From: Clostridiales bacterium 1_7_47FAA
Lineage (GTDB): Bacteria; Bacillota; Clostridia; Lachnospirales; Lachnospiraceae
NCBI GenBank assembly: GCA_000155435.1
Contig: DS990264.1
Location: forward strand, 130,615-194,614
Direction of reading: 5' to 3'
Length of the DNA: 64,000 bases
Position 1 is the first letter of the stretch. Each line of letters starts with the position of its first letter. Made by a program: the position numbers and the translations under genes. Positions 33,649 through 42,675 of this stretch are shown here, in pieces. The notes beneath the pieces are model-generated. The model was not told where the DNA came from and ran no database searches. It saw nothing but the letters and a program-made list of their open reading frames with translations.

Positions 33649-35025
33649 ATGAAGAAGACTCTTTCTCAGCAGGTTGCTGAAATAGGTGAAAAGCTGACTT
33701 TTGAGGATTTGCCGGATTATGTAGTAGAGAATTCTAAAAAATTCATACTGGATCTGCTGGGTAACCTTTTGGCGTCAAAGCACATTGAATCCAGCCGGAT
33801 TGTGGTAGATGTGGTAAAGGATTTAGGCGGGGAACCGACCAGCACTGTAGTGGGGTGTAACTACAAAACCTCAGCACCTATGGCGGCATTGGCAAATGGA
33901 ACCATGGGACATGCATTTGACATGGACGATGATCACAGGGAAGGAACCCAGCATTCGTCCGTGGTGGTGTTTCCGGCTGTATTGTCCTTGGCAGAGAGAT
34001 ATAAAAAAAGTGGTAAGGAATTGATTACTGCCTTTGTGTATGGTTCTGAGATTACCATACGGTTGGGGGAAGCTTTTCTTGGTCAGACTTACTATCAGGG
34101 CTTTCATCCCACTGGCACCTGCGGCGTATTTGGGGCAGCTGGAGGTGCGGCAAAGATACTTGGTCTGAATGCAGAACAGATTACAAACACACTGGGGCTT
34201 GCAGGAAGCCAGGCAGCAGGGCTTTTGGAGTGGAAGGCCCAGGGGACGTGGTCTAAGCGATATCAGGCAGGGCACCCCGCCATGTGTGGTACACTGGGAG
34301 CACTTATGGCAAAAAGGGGTTATACTGCGCCGACAACTGTATGGGATGGAGAGGACGGTTTCCTCAGGGCATATTCCTACAAGGATATCTGGGATGAAAA
34401 AAAGGTGATTGATGAGTTTGGGACCAGATGGGAGATGGCGGATACCAGTATTAAGGTACATGCATGCTGCCGTTTTTCCGCTCCGCTGGCAGACTGTGCA
34501 CTGGATCTTTATGGACAGGGGATAGATACAGAGCAGGTGGATTCCATTCTTGCCAAAGTCAATAAATATTCCATCAAGGTACTTACGGTTCCTGCTGAGC
34601 GGAAGGCGGATCCGACTACAGTAGTGGATGCACAGTTCAGCCTTCCATATGCCATTGCATGCGGTATGGTAAAGGGACGTGAATCCATAGCAGAGTATAC
34701 TAACGAGACAATCCGTGACCCAAAAGTCCTGGAACTGGCCAGCAAGGTAAGATGGGAACTGGACCCGGAGGCGGAAAAAGTATATCCCAAGTACTATCCA
34801 TGTACAGTCATTGTAACCATGAAGGATGGGACTACCTATACATCCCATGTGGATTATCCAAAGGGGGATCCGGAGAATCCGGTTACATGGGAGGAAGCGG
34901 TTGAAAAATTCAGGTTCATGTCAGGGTATCATATCGGGGAATTCGAGAAAGACAGGATAATCGAATTAGTGGGTAATCTTGAGGAATTAGATTGTCTGGA
35001 TGAACTGATTAAGATTATTTCATGA
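33649..35025 (+). CDS. MmgE/PrpD family protein 1
   Basis: The protein has 458 residues from the ATG at 33649, with TAGGAGGAAG upstream; an ATG at 33613 lacks a site. It shows the family's helical core (ALANGTMGHAFDMDDDHREGTQHSS), the YGSEITIRLG and TGTCGVFGAAGGAAK segments, and the C-terminal domain after about 270. Family members include 2-methylcitrate dehydratase (PrpD) and cis-aconitate decarboxylase. First gene of the sigma-54-driven right operon, it probably eliminates water from, or decarboxylates, a tricarboxylate-like substrate. Its exact reaction cannot be read from motifs. Confidence 0.88.
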   Translation: MKKTLSQQVAEIGEKLTFEDLPDYVVENSKKFILDLLGNLLASKHIESSRIVVDVVKDLGGEPTSTVVGCNYKTSAPMAALANGTMGHAFDMDDDHREGTQHSSVVVFPAVLSLAERYKKSGKELITAFVYGSEITIRLGEAFLGQTYYQGFHPTGTCGVFGAAGGAAKILGLNAEQITNTLGLAGSQAAGLLEWKAQGTWSKRYQAGHPAMCGTLGALMAKRGYTAPTTVWDGEDGFLRAYSYKDIWDEKKVIDEFGTRWEMADTSIKVHACCRFSAPLADCALDLYGQGIDTEQVDSILAKVNKYSIKVLTVPAERKADPTTVVDAQFSLPYAIACGMVKGRESIAEYTNETIRDPKVLELASKVRWELDPEAEKVYPKYYPCTVIVTMKDGTTYTSHVDYPKGDPENPVTWEEAVEKFRFMSGYHIGEFEKDRIIELVGNLEELDCLDELIKIIS

Positions 35026-35120
35026 AGTCAGGCGATTGGTCGGGTCATGGCTGATTGGAAATCAGACATGACCCAGGTAAGAGAAGGAACTGATAAAGTG
35101 GTTTAGATTGGGAGGTTTAT

Positions 35121-35357
35121 ATGGGTAATGGCAAGTTGAAGTTGTTCTGCATACTATTTGCTGTTTATTGGTTTGTGGTTTTTTCGCCGTTTATGTTTGG
35201 ATTCTTAAATCAGGTAACTCCTATTCTTTTTCAGATGCCATTCACGTTCTGGTCCATCCATGTAGTTGTTTTTTTGGGATGTGGTTTGGTATATTGGGGC
35301 TCTAAACACGCATTTTCCAGCTATGATGATTATTTGGAGGGGAGGGAAGACAAATGA
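35121..35357 (+). CDS. Small two-helix membrane protein, symporter partner
   Basis: This 78-residue protein has two hydrophobic helices (about 6-28 and 44-64) and a charged C-terminus. GGGAGG lies 7 bases upstream of the ATG. Its stop overlaps the symporter start by 4 bp (ATGA). Small two-helix proteins of the YhdT/DUF997 or DUF3311 kind often precede SSS-family symporters and are thought to be subunits. The exact family was not settled. Confidence 0.75.
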   Translation: MGNGKLKLFCILFAVYWFVVFSPFMFGFLNQVTPILFQMPFTFWSIHVVVFLGCGLVYWGSKHAFSSYDDYLEGREDK

Positions 35358-36838
35358 CATTATCGCCAATGGTTATTTCCGCACTGATTGCAATTGCCTG
35401 TTATACTGTCTTCTGCCTGGTGATTGGCCTTGGAATAGGATATAAGAAGGACGTGGTTTCCAGCGGCTCAGGATATTTTTTGGGCGGAGGCACGCAGAAG
35501 TTTGTACTGTTTTTTACTACGGTAGCCACCTGGTTCAGTACAGGTATTTATCAGGGGGTGATTGGTTCTGTTTATAAAAATGGTATTGGCTGGATAGGAA
35601 TCAGCACATGGCAGTTGCTGGTGGTATCGCTGATGGGGATTTTCGGCCCCAGATTCTTTACTCTCGGTAAGGTCCGCGGATATGTGACACCGGCAGATCT
35701 GGTGGCAGATTATTATAAATCACGGGTTTTTAAGCTGATTATGGGAGTTGGAATGTTGGCGTTTTGTATTCCTTCCATGATGGCACAGATAAAAGGGGTA
35801 AGCTGGGCACTGAATGGGATTACAGACGGTTTCATCAGTTTCCAAAGCGGTATCTTCTATGCCGCAACAATTGTGGGTATCTACGTATTCTTTGGTGGGT
35901 TCCGTTCACAGGCCTGGGTGGACACGGCTCAGGGGCTGTTGTTCATCATAATTCTATGGGGCAGTATGTTTATTGTGGCATCTCAGAACGGTGGTTGGGA
36001 ATCCACGTGGCAAAGACTGATGGACACGGCTCCCGGAGTGCTGTACTACAAGGATACAACAGAGTATTGGAACTGGAGGATGTATTTATCGTTCTTCATC
36101 CTGCAGGGCTGTGGCGGCTTTTTTGCTCCTTATGTATGGCAACGTTCCTATGCGGCAAAGAGTAGCAGGGATTTAAAGAAAATTGCAGGATATATGGGGC
36201 TGTTTTTTTGCTTTGGCGTTACTCTTCCTGTTGTATTCTGCGGCCTGAACTTCCATGTCCTGCTGCCGGAAATGGCAAATCCTGAAAACGGTCTGGTCAT
36301 TTTCATGTCCCAATTTGCTCCTGGATGGGGAATCGCTGTGACGATAGGAATCCTGGCAGCGGGGATGTCCACAATTTCATCTATTCTTGTGACAATAAGC
36401 TCTATAGTTGTTGTTGACTTTTTGGGGTTAGCGAAAAAAAATATGACATCAATTGAGCAGAGGAATTATGGGAGATATGGAGTACTGGCTTTACTGGCAG
36501 TCGGGGTGGGCTTGTCATTCATTAATCTTCATACGATTGAAATCCTGATTAATCTTACACTTGCGGGCTTTACTCAGATATTGGTGCCCGTTTTGGGTAT
36601 ATTTGTATTTAAAGGTATCACAAAAGAAGGGGCAATTGCAGGCTACGTAATAGGTCTTATCATTACATTTATTGGAACTGTTATATTAAACAATCCTCTT
36701 GGCTTTATGGGCGGAATGTGGGGGCTTGGAGCTAATGTGGTGGTATGTGGACTGGTGAGCCTGGTAACAAAACCTGTCAGCGAGGAGGATAGGAGAAAAT
36801 ATCTTGAGCCGCTGATGCATCCTGATAAAATTGAATAA
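35354..36838 (+). CDS. Sodium:solute symporter (SSS family)
   Basis: This 494-residue protein has about 13 membrane helices. Visible family segments are YFLGGGTQKFVLFFTTVATWFSTG, the RGYVTPADLVADYY signature after helix 3, and GGFRSQAWVDTAQGLLFII. SSS carriers couple sodium entry to uptake of solutes such as pantothenate, carboxylates or sugars. Placed between two MmgE/PrpD genes under a sigma-54 promoter, it is the likely entry route of the catabolic substrate, implying that the acid comes from outside the cell. Substrate is unknown. Confidence 0.9.
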   Translation: MTLSPMVISALIAIACYTVFCLVIGLGIGYKKDVVSSGSGYFLGGGTQKFVLFFTTVATWFSTGIYQGVIGSVYKNGIGWIGISTWQLLVVSLMGIFGPRFFTLGKVRGYVTPADLVADYYKSRVFKLIMGVGMLAFCIPSMMAQIKGVSWALNGITDGFISFQSGIFYAATIVGIYVFFGGFRSQAWVDTAQGLLFIIILWGSMFIVASQNGGWESTWQRLMDTAPGVLYYKDTTEYWNWRMYLSFFILQGCGGFFAPYVWQRSYAAKSSRDLKKIAGYMGLFFCFGVTLPVVFCGLNFHVLLPEMANPENGLVIFMSQFAPGWGIAVTIGILAAGMSTISSILVTISSIVVVDFLGLAKKNMTSIEQRNYGRYGVLALLAVGVGLSFINLHTIEILINLTLAGFTQILVPVLGIFVFKGITKEGAIAGYVIGLIITFIGTVILNNPLGFMGGMWGLGANVVVCGLVSLVTKPVSEEDRRKYLEPLMHPDKIE

Positions 36839-36852
36839 GGAAGGTGCGGATT

Positions 36853-37572
36853 ATGAGTCCGGAAACGGTGTACAGAATTTATCCCATACATGTAGGGACC
36901 ATAATAAGGCCTAAGTCTAATATGATATATATGAAGGGGGAAGATATCCGCTGTGAGTTTCCGCTTATTATATGGTATGTGACGGACGGCCAAAGAAACA
37001 TATTGGTTGATACAGGCGGCACACCGCCTGATGGAAGATATATGCCCTATGCTTGTCCGCAGGAACAATATCCAGAAGTTGCACTTAGGGCGGCAGGGGT
37101 AGATCCTGATGCTGTGACGGATGTGATCCTGACACATCTGCACTGGGACCATGCAGGGAACAACCATCTGTTTAAGAATGCAGTATTTTACGTCCAAAGA
37201 AAAGAACTGCAATATGCAGCTGCGCCGCTGAAAGTACATGAAGGTTCCTATGACAAACAGATAATATTTGAAACAACATACCGGATACTTGATGGGGACA
37301 GCGACATCTTGGATGGGATTTCTGTAATTACCACACCGGGACATAGCCCGGGATCACAGTCCGTGATAGTCCGTACTTGCAGTGGGGCCTATGTTCTGGC
37401 AGGTGATCTGATAGGACTATATGAGTGTATGGAATACGACCCCATGGCGATAAATAGTATCCATACGGATTTATTCAGTTACTACAAAAGCTTGGACCGG
37501 ATTAAAAGGATGGGCTGTAGCGTGTTACCTGGCCATGATTTCAGGGTACTTGATAAAAAATGTTATCCATGA
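36853..37572 (+). CDS. Metallo-beta-lactamase-fold hydrolase (AHL lactonase-like)
   Basis: The protein has 239 residues from the ATG at 36853, with GGAAGG 8 bases upstream; a GTG at 36844 falls in that site. The dinuclear zinc motif is HLHWDHAG, with further ligands in TPGHSPGS and AGDLI and a late PGHDF. The layout is that of the N-acyl-homoserine lactonase group, which opens lactones or cleaves thioesters. In this operon it may open a lactone form of the substrate or release a CoA ester. Quorum quenching is not supported by context. Confidence 0.85.
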   Translation: MSPETVYRIYPIHVGTIIRPKSNMIYMKGEDIRCEFPLIIWYVTDGQRNILVDTGGTPPDGRYMPYACPQEQYPEVALRAAGVDPDAVTDVILTHLHWDHAGNNHLFKNAVFYVQRKELQYAAAPLKVHEGSYDKQIIFETTYRILDGDSDILDGISVITTPGHSPGSQSVIVRTCSGAYVLAGDLIGLYECMEYDPMAINSIHTDLFSYYKSLDRIKRMGCSVLPGHDFRVLDKKCYP

Positions 37573-37593
37573 AGAGAGGGGAGGAAATAAAAA

Positions 37594-38925
37594 TTGTTGG
37601 AGCATTTAGTAAATCCCGTGGCTGATATAGCATATCCAAATCTGGATGAGGATGTGATAGAAAAGGCCAAGCTTTGTATCCTGCACTCACTTTCATGTTC
37701 ATACGCAGGACGTCATGAGAGATGGAGTACGGCGGCTAGGGAATTGGAAATGAGCTATGGGGGAAATGGGAACAGTTCTCTATGGTTTACAAAATGTAAG
37801 TCAGATGCAGCAGGTGCAGCTTTCTGTAATGCTGCAGCAGCCCAGAGTATATTGTATGAAGACATACACAGGGAAAGTAATTCACATCCTGGTATCATTA
37901 TCATTCCTGTTGCTCTTGCAGTGGCAGAAGAACTTCACGTTTCGGGAAAACAATTAATTGAAGCAGTAGTGGCTGGTTATGAGATGATGGGCAGGGTTGG
38001 CAGGGGGAGTGTATGCCCTGAATTTGGGGAGCGGGCTTTCCGCCCAACCTCTGTAATTGGGATTTTTGGAAGTGCTGTGGCTGCAGGATGTCTGATGGGA
38101 CAATCTTTAAAGGAATTGCAGACAGCATTTTCAATGTCCGCAAGCTTTGCCTCAGGTGTTAATGAGTGGGCTAATGCAGGCACAGATGATTTGTATTTTC
38201 AAAATGCAATGGCAGCGAGGAATGGAATCATAGCTGCAAGGCTGGCTGGCAAGGGTGTGACTGCCCCAAGGACGATTGTTGAGGGCAGGGCGGGTTTGTG
38301 TACTGCGTTTGGATTTTCAATGGAGAAGTTCAGGGAATTGGGAACAGAGCCAGACTATATTATAAGGGAAGTTTTATTTAAGCCTGCGCCTGCCTGTGCT
38401 TTGGTGCAGACAACTGCGCAGGTGGGGCTGGATATCCAAAAATCGGGAATTCAGGCAGATGACATTGAGGAGGGGATTATACATACATTTGAATTGGGAA
38501 AGAAATATTCAGGATGCGATTACCCCGGACCATTTAAGCATCTCCTTCAGGCCAGGATGAGTAATCAATTCAACCTTGCAGCTTCTGTAGTTAAAGGAAA
38601 GATAGCAGATAGTAATTACCGGCATCACGGGGAAAAGGATATAGGCAGTCTGGCAGCCAGATTTAAGGTTGTTGCAGATGATGGTTATACACAGGCATTT
38701 CCAAAGAAACAGTCTGTTAAAGTTGAATTAAAGCTTAAAGGAGGAAGTGTCCGGGAGTTTTATAAAGAGGAGCCTGTCTATCTAAGTAAAGAAGATGTGA
38801 TTGATCGGTTTCATGAGTTTTGTGATGAAACACTGGGAAAGGAACGCGTGTCAAGGATATCAGACACAATCCTGAACCTGGAGCATGTGATGGACGCTCA
38901 GGATATAAACTCCTTGTTTCTGTAG
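37594..38925 (+). CDS. MmgE/PrpD family protein 2
   Basis: The protein has 443 residues from a TTG at 37594 (TTG at 37597 also possible), with GGGGAGGAAA upstream. It carries the family's core segments (AAAAQSILYEDIHRESNSHPG, VAGYEMMGRVGRG, FRPTSVIGIFGSAVAAG) but is clearly divergent from the MmgE/PrpD protein at 33649. The two are therefore not a recent duplication and may act on different intermediates or form a hetero-oligomer. It is the last gene of the right operon. No terminator is evident after it. Confidence 0.85.
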   Translation: MLEHLVNPVADIAYPNLDEDVIEKAKLCILHSLSCSYAGRHERWSTAARELEMSYGGNGNSSLWFTKCKSDAAGAAFCNAAAAQSILYEDIHRESNSHPGIIIIPVALAVAEELHVSGKQLIEAVVAGYEMMGRVGRGSVCPEFGERAFRPTSVIGIFGSAVAAGCLMGQSLKELQTAFSMSASFASGVNEWANAGTDDLYFQNAMAARNGIIAARLAGKGVTAPRTIVEGRAGLCTAFGFSMEKFRELGTEPDYIIREVLFKPAPACALVQTTAQVGLDIQKSGIQADDIEEGIIHTFELGKKYSGCDYPGPFKHLLQARMSNQFNLAASVVKGKIADSNYRHHGEKDIGSLAARFKVVADDGYTQAFPKKQSVKVELKLKGGSVREFYKEEPVYLSKEDVIDRFHEFCDETLGKERVSRISDTILNLEHVMDAQDINSLFL

Positions 38926-38993
38926 AACTTAAATTTATCACAGCGGAAGCCCTGATACGTTAGCGGTATTTTCCCAGGCTATCCCCGGCCACA

Positions 38994-39944
38994 GTGGAAC
39001 CGAATCCATTTCCGGAGAATATCCTAATAAAAAAAGGAGAATATCGTGATGTGAATCAGGCAAGAGAAGACATAAATTGTGACATCGTATATTCCATGGG
39101 AATCACGGGGAAAGGGGTTGGTGTCGCGGTCCTGGACACCGGCGTTTATCTCCATGAGGATTTTAAAGATAGAGTAACAGCGTTTGCTGATTATGTAAAC
39201 CATAGGACCCAGCCTTATGATGACAACGGGCATGGGACCCATATATCAGCCATTATAGGAGGGAGCGGCGTTTCCTCCGAGGGAAAGTACAGGGGGGTGG
39301 CGCCTGGGAGCAGCATCATATCAGTCAAGGTGCTGGACCACAAGGGAAATGGATATGCCTCCGATGTACTGGCAGGATTAAAATGGATAAGGGAACACAA
39401 AGAGGAATACGGTATCCGTATTGTGAACATTTCCGTGGGGTCCCTTTCCAGACGGGATATGACAGAGAACTCCATATTGGTGCGGGGAGTCAATGCGGCC
39501 TGGGATGATGGGCTGGTTGTTGTTGTGGCAGCCGGGAACCATGGTCCGGGCCGTATGACCATTACCACGCCTGGCATCAGCAGGAAGGTCATTACGGTGG
39601 GATGTTCAGACGACCATAAGGAGGTGGATGTGATGGGCAGCCGGATGGTGGATTATTCAGGCCGCGGGCCGACCCTGGCATGCGTGTGCAAGCCGGATAT
39701 CGTTGCCCCTGGTTCCGGTATCGTCAGCTGCTGCAATGAACCGGGGCGGTATTTCTCAAAATCAGGGACCAGTATGTCCACGCCCCTGGTATCCGGGGCA
39801 ATCGCCCTCTTACTGGAAAAGCACCCGGAAATGAGCAATAAGGATGTGAAGCTGCGCATCCGGGAACGGGCCGTGGACCTGGGCCTGCCCCATAACCAGC
39901 AGGGATGGGGCAAGCTGGACGTGGCGCGGCTGCTGGAAGACTGA
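38994..39944 (+). CDS. Intracellular-type subtilisin (S8) protease
   Basis: This 316-residue protein starts at a GTG (38994); an in-frame stop at 38961 leaves no ATG alternative upstream, and the ribosome binding site is poor. The catalytic Asp is in VAVLDTGV, His in DNGHGTHISAI and Ser in KSGTSMSTPLVSGAIA. There is no signal peptide and no long prodomain, matching intracellular subtilisins (IspA type) or YwbN/AprX-like proteases. The N-terminal 20 residues could be an inhibitory propeptide. Higher G+C codon use resumes here, compared with the catabolic cluster. Confidence 0.88.
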   Translation: MEPNPFPENILIKKGEYRDVNQAREDINCDIVYSMGITGKGVGVAVLDTGVYLHEDFKDRVTAFADYVNHRTQPYDDNGHGTHISAIIGGSGVSSEGKYRGVAPGSSIISVKVLDHKGNGYASDVLAGLKWIREHKEEYGIRIVNISVGSLSRRDMTENSILVRGVNAAWDDGLVVVVAAGNHGPGRMTITTPGISRKVITVGCSDDHKEVDVMGSRMVDYSGRGPTLACVCKPDIVAPGSGIVSCCNEPGRYFSKSGTSMSTPLVSGAIALLLEKHPEMSNKDVKLRIRERAVDLGLPHNQQGWGKLDVARLLED

Positions 39945-40014
39945 AGAAGGGCAGGCCGGATGCGGCGCTGCTTTTGACAGACTGAGGGATGGATATGCGG
40001 AGGCGGGGGATTCC

Positions 40015-40884
40015 CTACGCCTCCCAGCGTCCCGATGCCCCGCAGGGCAGCACCAGCCCGGTCCTGGTTACCGGAAGCCCTACTTCCTGGGCATTGACCG
40101 TACCGCCAAAGCGCGGGATTACTTCCACGCCCAGCATGTAACTCAGGACAGCAGGTGCAAGCCCTGTGGTATAGGAATTGATTAAAAAGAACAGCGGCCT
40201 GTCTGAGAGCAGCTGCACGCACAGCTTGACAAGCGGATGGATGGCATCCTCTATCTTCCAGATCTCACCCTTGGGCCCGCGTCCGTAAGACGGCGGGTCC
40301 ATTATGATTGCATCGTAGTGGTTGCCTCTTCTGATCTCGCGTTCCACAAACTTTACACAGTCATCCACAATCCAGCGGATGGGGGCGTCTGACAGACCGG
40401 AGGAAGCTGCATTTTCCTTGGCCCAGCCCACCATGCCTTTGGAGGCGTCCACATGGGTGACGCTGGCGCCGGCCTTGGCAGCGGCCAGGGTTGCGCCTCC
40501 TGTATAGGCAAAGAGGTTGAGGACCTTAACCGGTCCTGCGGCCTTCCTTATCCTGTCACCGAACCAGTCCCAGTTGGCGGCCTGTTCCGGGAACAGTCCT
40601 GTGTGCTTGAAGCTGAAGGGCTTCAGGTTAAATGTAAGCCCCTTGTATCCAATGGACCACTGCTCCGGCAAATCAAAAAATTCCCACTCGCCTCCGCCTT
40701 TGCTGCTGCGGTGGTAATGGCCGTTCATGTGCTTCCAGCCTTTGTGGTCCTTAGGGGTATCCCAGATAACCTGAGGGTCTGGCCGGACCAGCAGATATTT
40801 CCCCCATCGTTCCAGTTTTTCGCCCTGTGAGCAGTCTATCACTTCATAATCCTTCCAATCATCGGCAAGCCACATAGTATTCAT
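40015..40884 (-). CDS. RlmI/RlmK-like class I SAM methyltransferase
   Basis: The protein has 289 residues from the ATG at 40884, with AAAGGA 9 bases upstream; an earlier ATG at 40920 lacks a site. The SAM fold shows LNLFAYTGGATLAAAKAGA, THVDASKGMVGWAKENA and the catalytic-type motif IIMDPPSYGRG of RNA and base methyltransferases. The family is the C-terminal part of 23S rRNA cytosine-5 or guanine methyltransferases (RlmI/RlmK), here without the PUA domain. An rRNA target is inferred. It runs opposite to both neighbours. Confidence 0.85.
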   Translation of the reverse strand: MNTMWLADDWKDYEVIDCSQGEKLERWGKYLLVRPDPQVIWDTPKDHKGWKHMNGHYHRSSKGGGEWEFFDLPEQWSIGYKGLTFNLKPFSFKHTGLFPEQAANWDWFGDRIRKAAGPVKVLNLFAYTGGATLAAAKAGASVTHVDASKGMVGWAKENAASSGLSDAPIRWIVDDCVKFVEREIRRGNHYDAIIMDPPSYGRGPKGEIWKIEDAIHPLVKLCVQLLSDRPLFFLINSYTTGLAPAVLSYMLGVEVIPRFGGTVNAQEVGLPVTRTGLVLPCGASGRWEA

Positions 40885-41172
40885 AACCTCATTTCCTTTT
40901 AATATCAAATCTAACAACATATTACAGAGTATAGTCTAAATCATGCGGCTGCGTCAAGCATGGACAGAAGCTATTTGCAGGCATTTTCATGTTAAAAGAA
41001 AAATTAAAGCCTATCGTAAATAAATTGAAAGATAAATAAGGTTGAATAATTGAGGGAGCCTTGATACAATATACCTTAGGATTGCCGGAATATCGGACGG
41101 GGTGCCGGCATGGCTGGAGTGGGTTGAAGGTTGATTTCCGCACCAGAGCACATGGGAAGAGGAGCTGAGCAT

Positions 41173-42531
41173 ATGAGAAAACAAACAGTGGCAGTGTGGG
41201 TACTGGCAGCGGTGCTGTCTTTCGGTACGGCCACAATTTCAGCCCTGGCAGCAGAAGGTTGGGCTCAATCAGGAAGCAGCTGGGTATATTATGATTCCAA
41301 TGGAAACCAGGTATATAACACATGGAAAAAGGGCGCGGACAACCAGTGGCGTTACGTCAACGGGGAAGGCGTCATGGCAACCAATGCCTGGGTTGATTCT
41401 GATTATTACGTGGACAGCAACGGCATCATCCTGACTGATAAGTGGTTAAAGCTTACCAGCGATGATGGTGAATATGAGTGGTATTATTTTGGAAGCAGCG
41501 GTAAGATGATGACCGATGCATGGAAGAAGATTGATAACAAGTGGTACCATTTTTCAGGGGACGGCCGCATGGAACTGGGTTGGATACTGGATGATATGTA
41601 TTACACGGGAACGGATGGCGTCATGAGGACGGGATGGCAGAAGTTAGAGCCTCCGGATGAGGATGACGATAACCGCAACAAGGTGACTCCTGGAATTGAC
41701 AGCGTGACGGATGATGACGGCAAGTACTGGTTCTATTTCTCCTCCAGCGGCAAGAAGTTCGTGCCTGACAGCTCAGACGGCGATTACACGGCCCGCAAGA
41801 TAGACGGTACCTATTATTGTTTTGATGAAGTGGGAGCCATGCAGACGGGCTGGAAGAAGGTGCGCTCCACCTCTTCTGATGATACCATTGAGGATTACAT
41901 GTATTTCGGGGCCGATGGAAAGGCAAGGATTGGATGGTACTCCATTGAACCGCCGGAGGATTTAGAAGGGTATGAAGGCGATGTGGAGTGGTTTTATTTT
42001 ACCAACAGCGGAAAGCCCAGGGCTGCTGATTCCGAGCGCCTGACCACCAATGACATCGTGAAGCTGAATGGTAAATCCTATCTGTTCAACCACCTTGGCA
42101 ATCCGGTCTATGGCCTGAAGAAAGTATACCTTGGCTCAGGAGATGACAACTGGACCTCCTTCTACTTTGGCGACAAAGAGAAGAGCTGTGTGCAGAAGGG
42201 GAAGATTAAGGTTACGGAGGACGACGGCAACAAGTCTGATTTCTATTTCTCAGACAATGGCCGCGGCTATAATGGCGTAAAGGATAACTACCTATATTAT
42301 AAAGGAAAGCTTCAGAAAGCCACGGATGGACAGAAGTATGTGTGCTATGAGGTGGATAACAGGAATTACGTGGTCAATTCATCCGGTAAGGTCATGAAGA
42401 ATGCAAAGGTAAAGAACAGTGATGGTGTTAAGTTTGTTACCAATGCCAGCGGACAGCTGATGTCTGCGGATGAGGATACGGATGTGGATGCTTATGCAAC
42501 AGAACCCATGGAACCATATTGCACGGAATGA
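41173..42531 (+). CDS. Secreted choline-binding-type repeat protein 1
   Basis: The protein has 452 residues from the ATG at 41173, with GAGGAG upstream; earlier in-frame ATGs lack a signal peptide. Residues 1-27 form a signal peptide ending at ALAAEGW. Nearly all the rest consists of cell-wall-binding repeats of about 20 residues (W-x-Y-Y/F ... G-x-M-x-T-x-W type), such as WYHFSGDGRMELGW. No enzymatic domain is visible. Such repeats bind choline or wall glycans in related species. It is alone between the methyltransferase and the ribosomal cluster. Role as a surface anchor or scaffold is inferred. Confidence 0.88.
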   Translation: MRKQTVAVWVLAAVLSFGTATISALAAEGWAQSGSSWVYYDSNGNQVYNTWKKGADNQWRYVNGEGVMATNAWVDSDYYVDSNGIILTDKWLKLTSDDGEYEWYYFGSSGKMMTDAWKKIDNKWYHFSGDGRMELGWILDDMYYTGTDGVMRTGWQKLEPPDEDDDNRNKVTPGIDSVTDDDGKYWFYFSSSGKKFVPDSSDGDYTARKIDGTYYCFDEVGAMQTGWKKVRSTSSDDTIEDYMYFGADGKARIGWYSIEPPEDLEGYEGDVEWFYFTNSGKPRAADSERLTTNDIVKLNGKSYLFNHLGNPVYGLKKVYLGSGDDNWTSFYFGDKEKSCVQKGKIKVTEDDGNKSDFYFSDNGRGYNGVKDNYLYYKGKLQKATDGQKYVCYEVDNRNYVVNSSGKVMKNAKVKNSDGVKFVTNASGQLMSADEDTDVDAYATEPMEPYCTE

Positions 42532-42551
42532 TTAATATAATAAGACCAGGA

Positions 42552-42584
42552 AAGACTTCTGATTATACAGAGGTCTTTTCTTTT
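42552..42584 (+). terminator. Terminator after secreted repeat protein 1
   Basis: AAGACTTCTG (42552-42561) pairs with CAGAGGTCTT (42568-42577) with one wobble, followed by TTCTTTT. Confidence 0.85.
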
Positions 42585-42640
42585 GGCTCTTTTATAAAAA
42601 GGGTTATAAAAAAATGCATGAATAAAAAATAAAAAAGTAC

Positions 42641-42669
42641 TTGCATTTATAAAAGAAATGTGCTAATAT
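42641..42669 (+). promoter_or_regulatory. Sigma-A promoter of the S10 operon
   Basis: TTGCAT and TAATAT are spaced 17 bp. The -35 region shares the string CTTGCATTTAT with the rpmJ promoter at 56116. Initiation near 42676 would leave a leader of about 230 nt before rpsJ. Confidence 0.8.
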
Positions 42670-42675
42670 AACAAG

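Noticed and set aside
36853-37572. Quorum-quenching lactonase
   Set aside because: The family resemblance is real, but the operon is catabolic and nothing else points to acyl-homoserine lactone signalling.
24195-38925. Integrative element using the tRNA-Val gene as attachment site
   Set aside because: No integrase gene and no repeated tRNA 3' end were found in the window.
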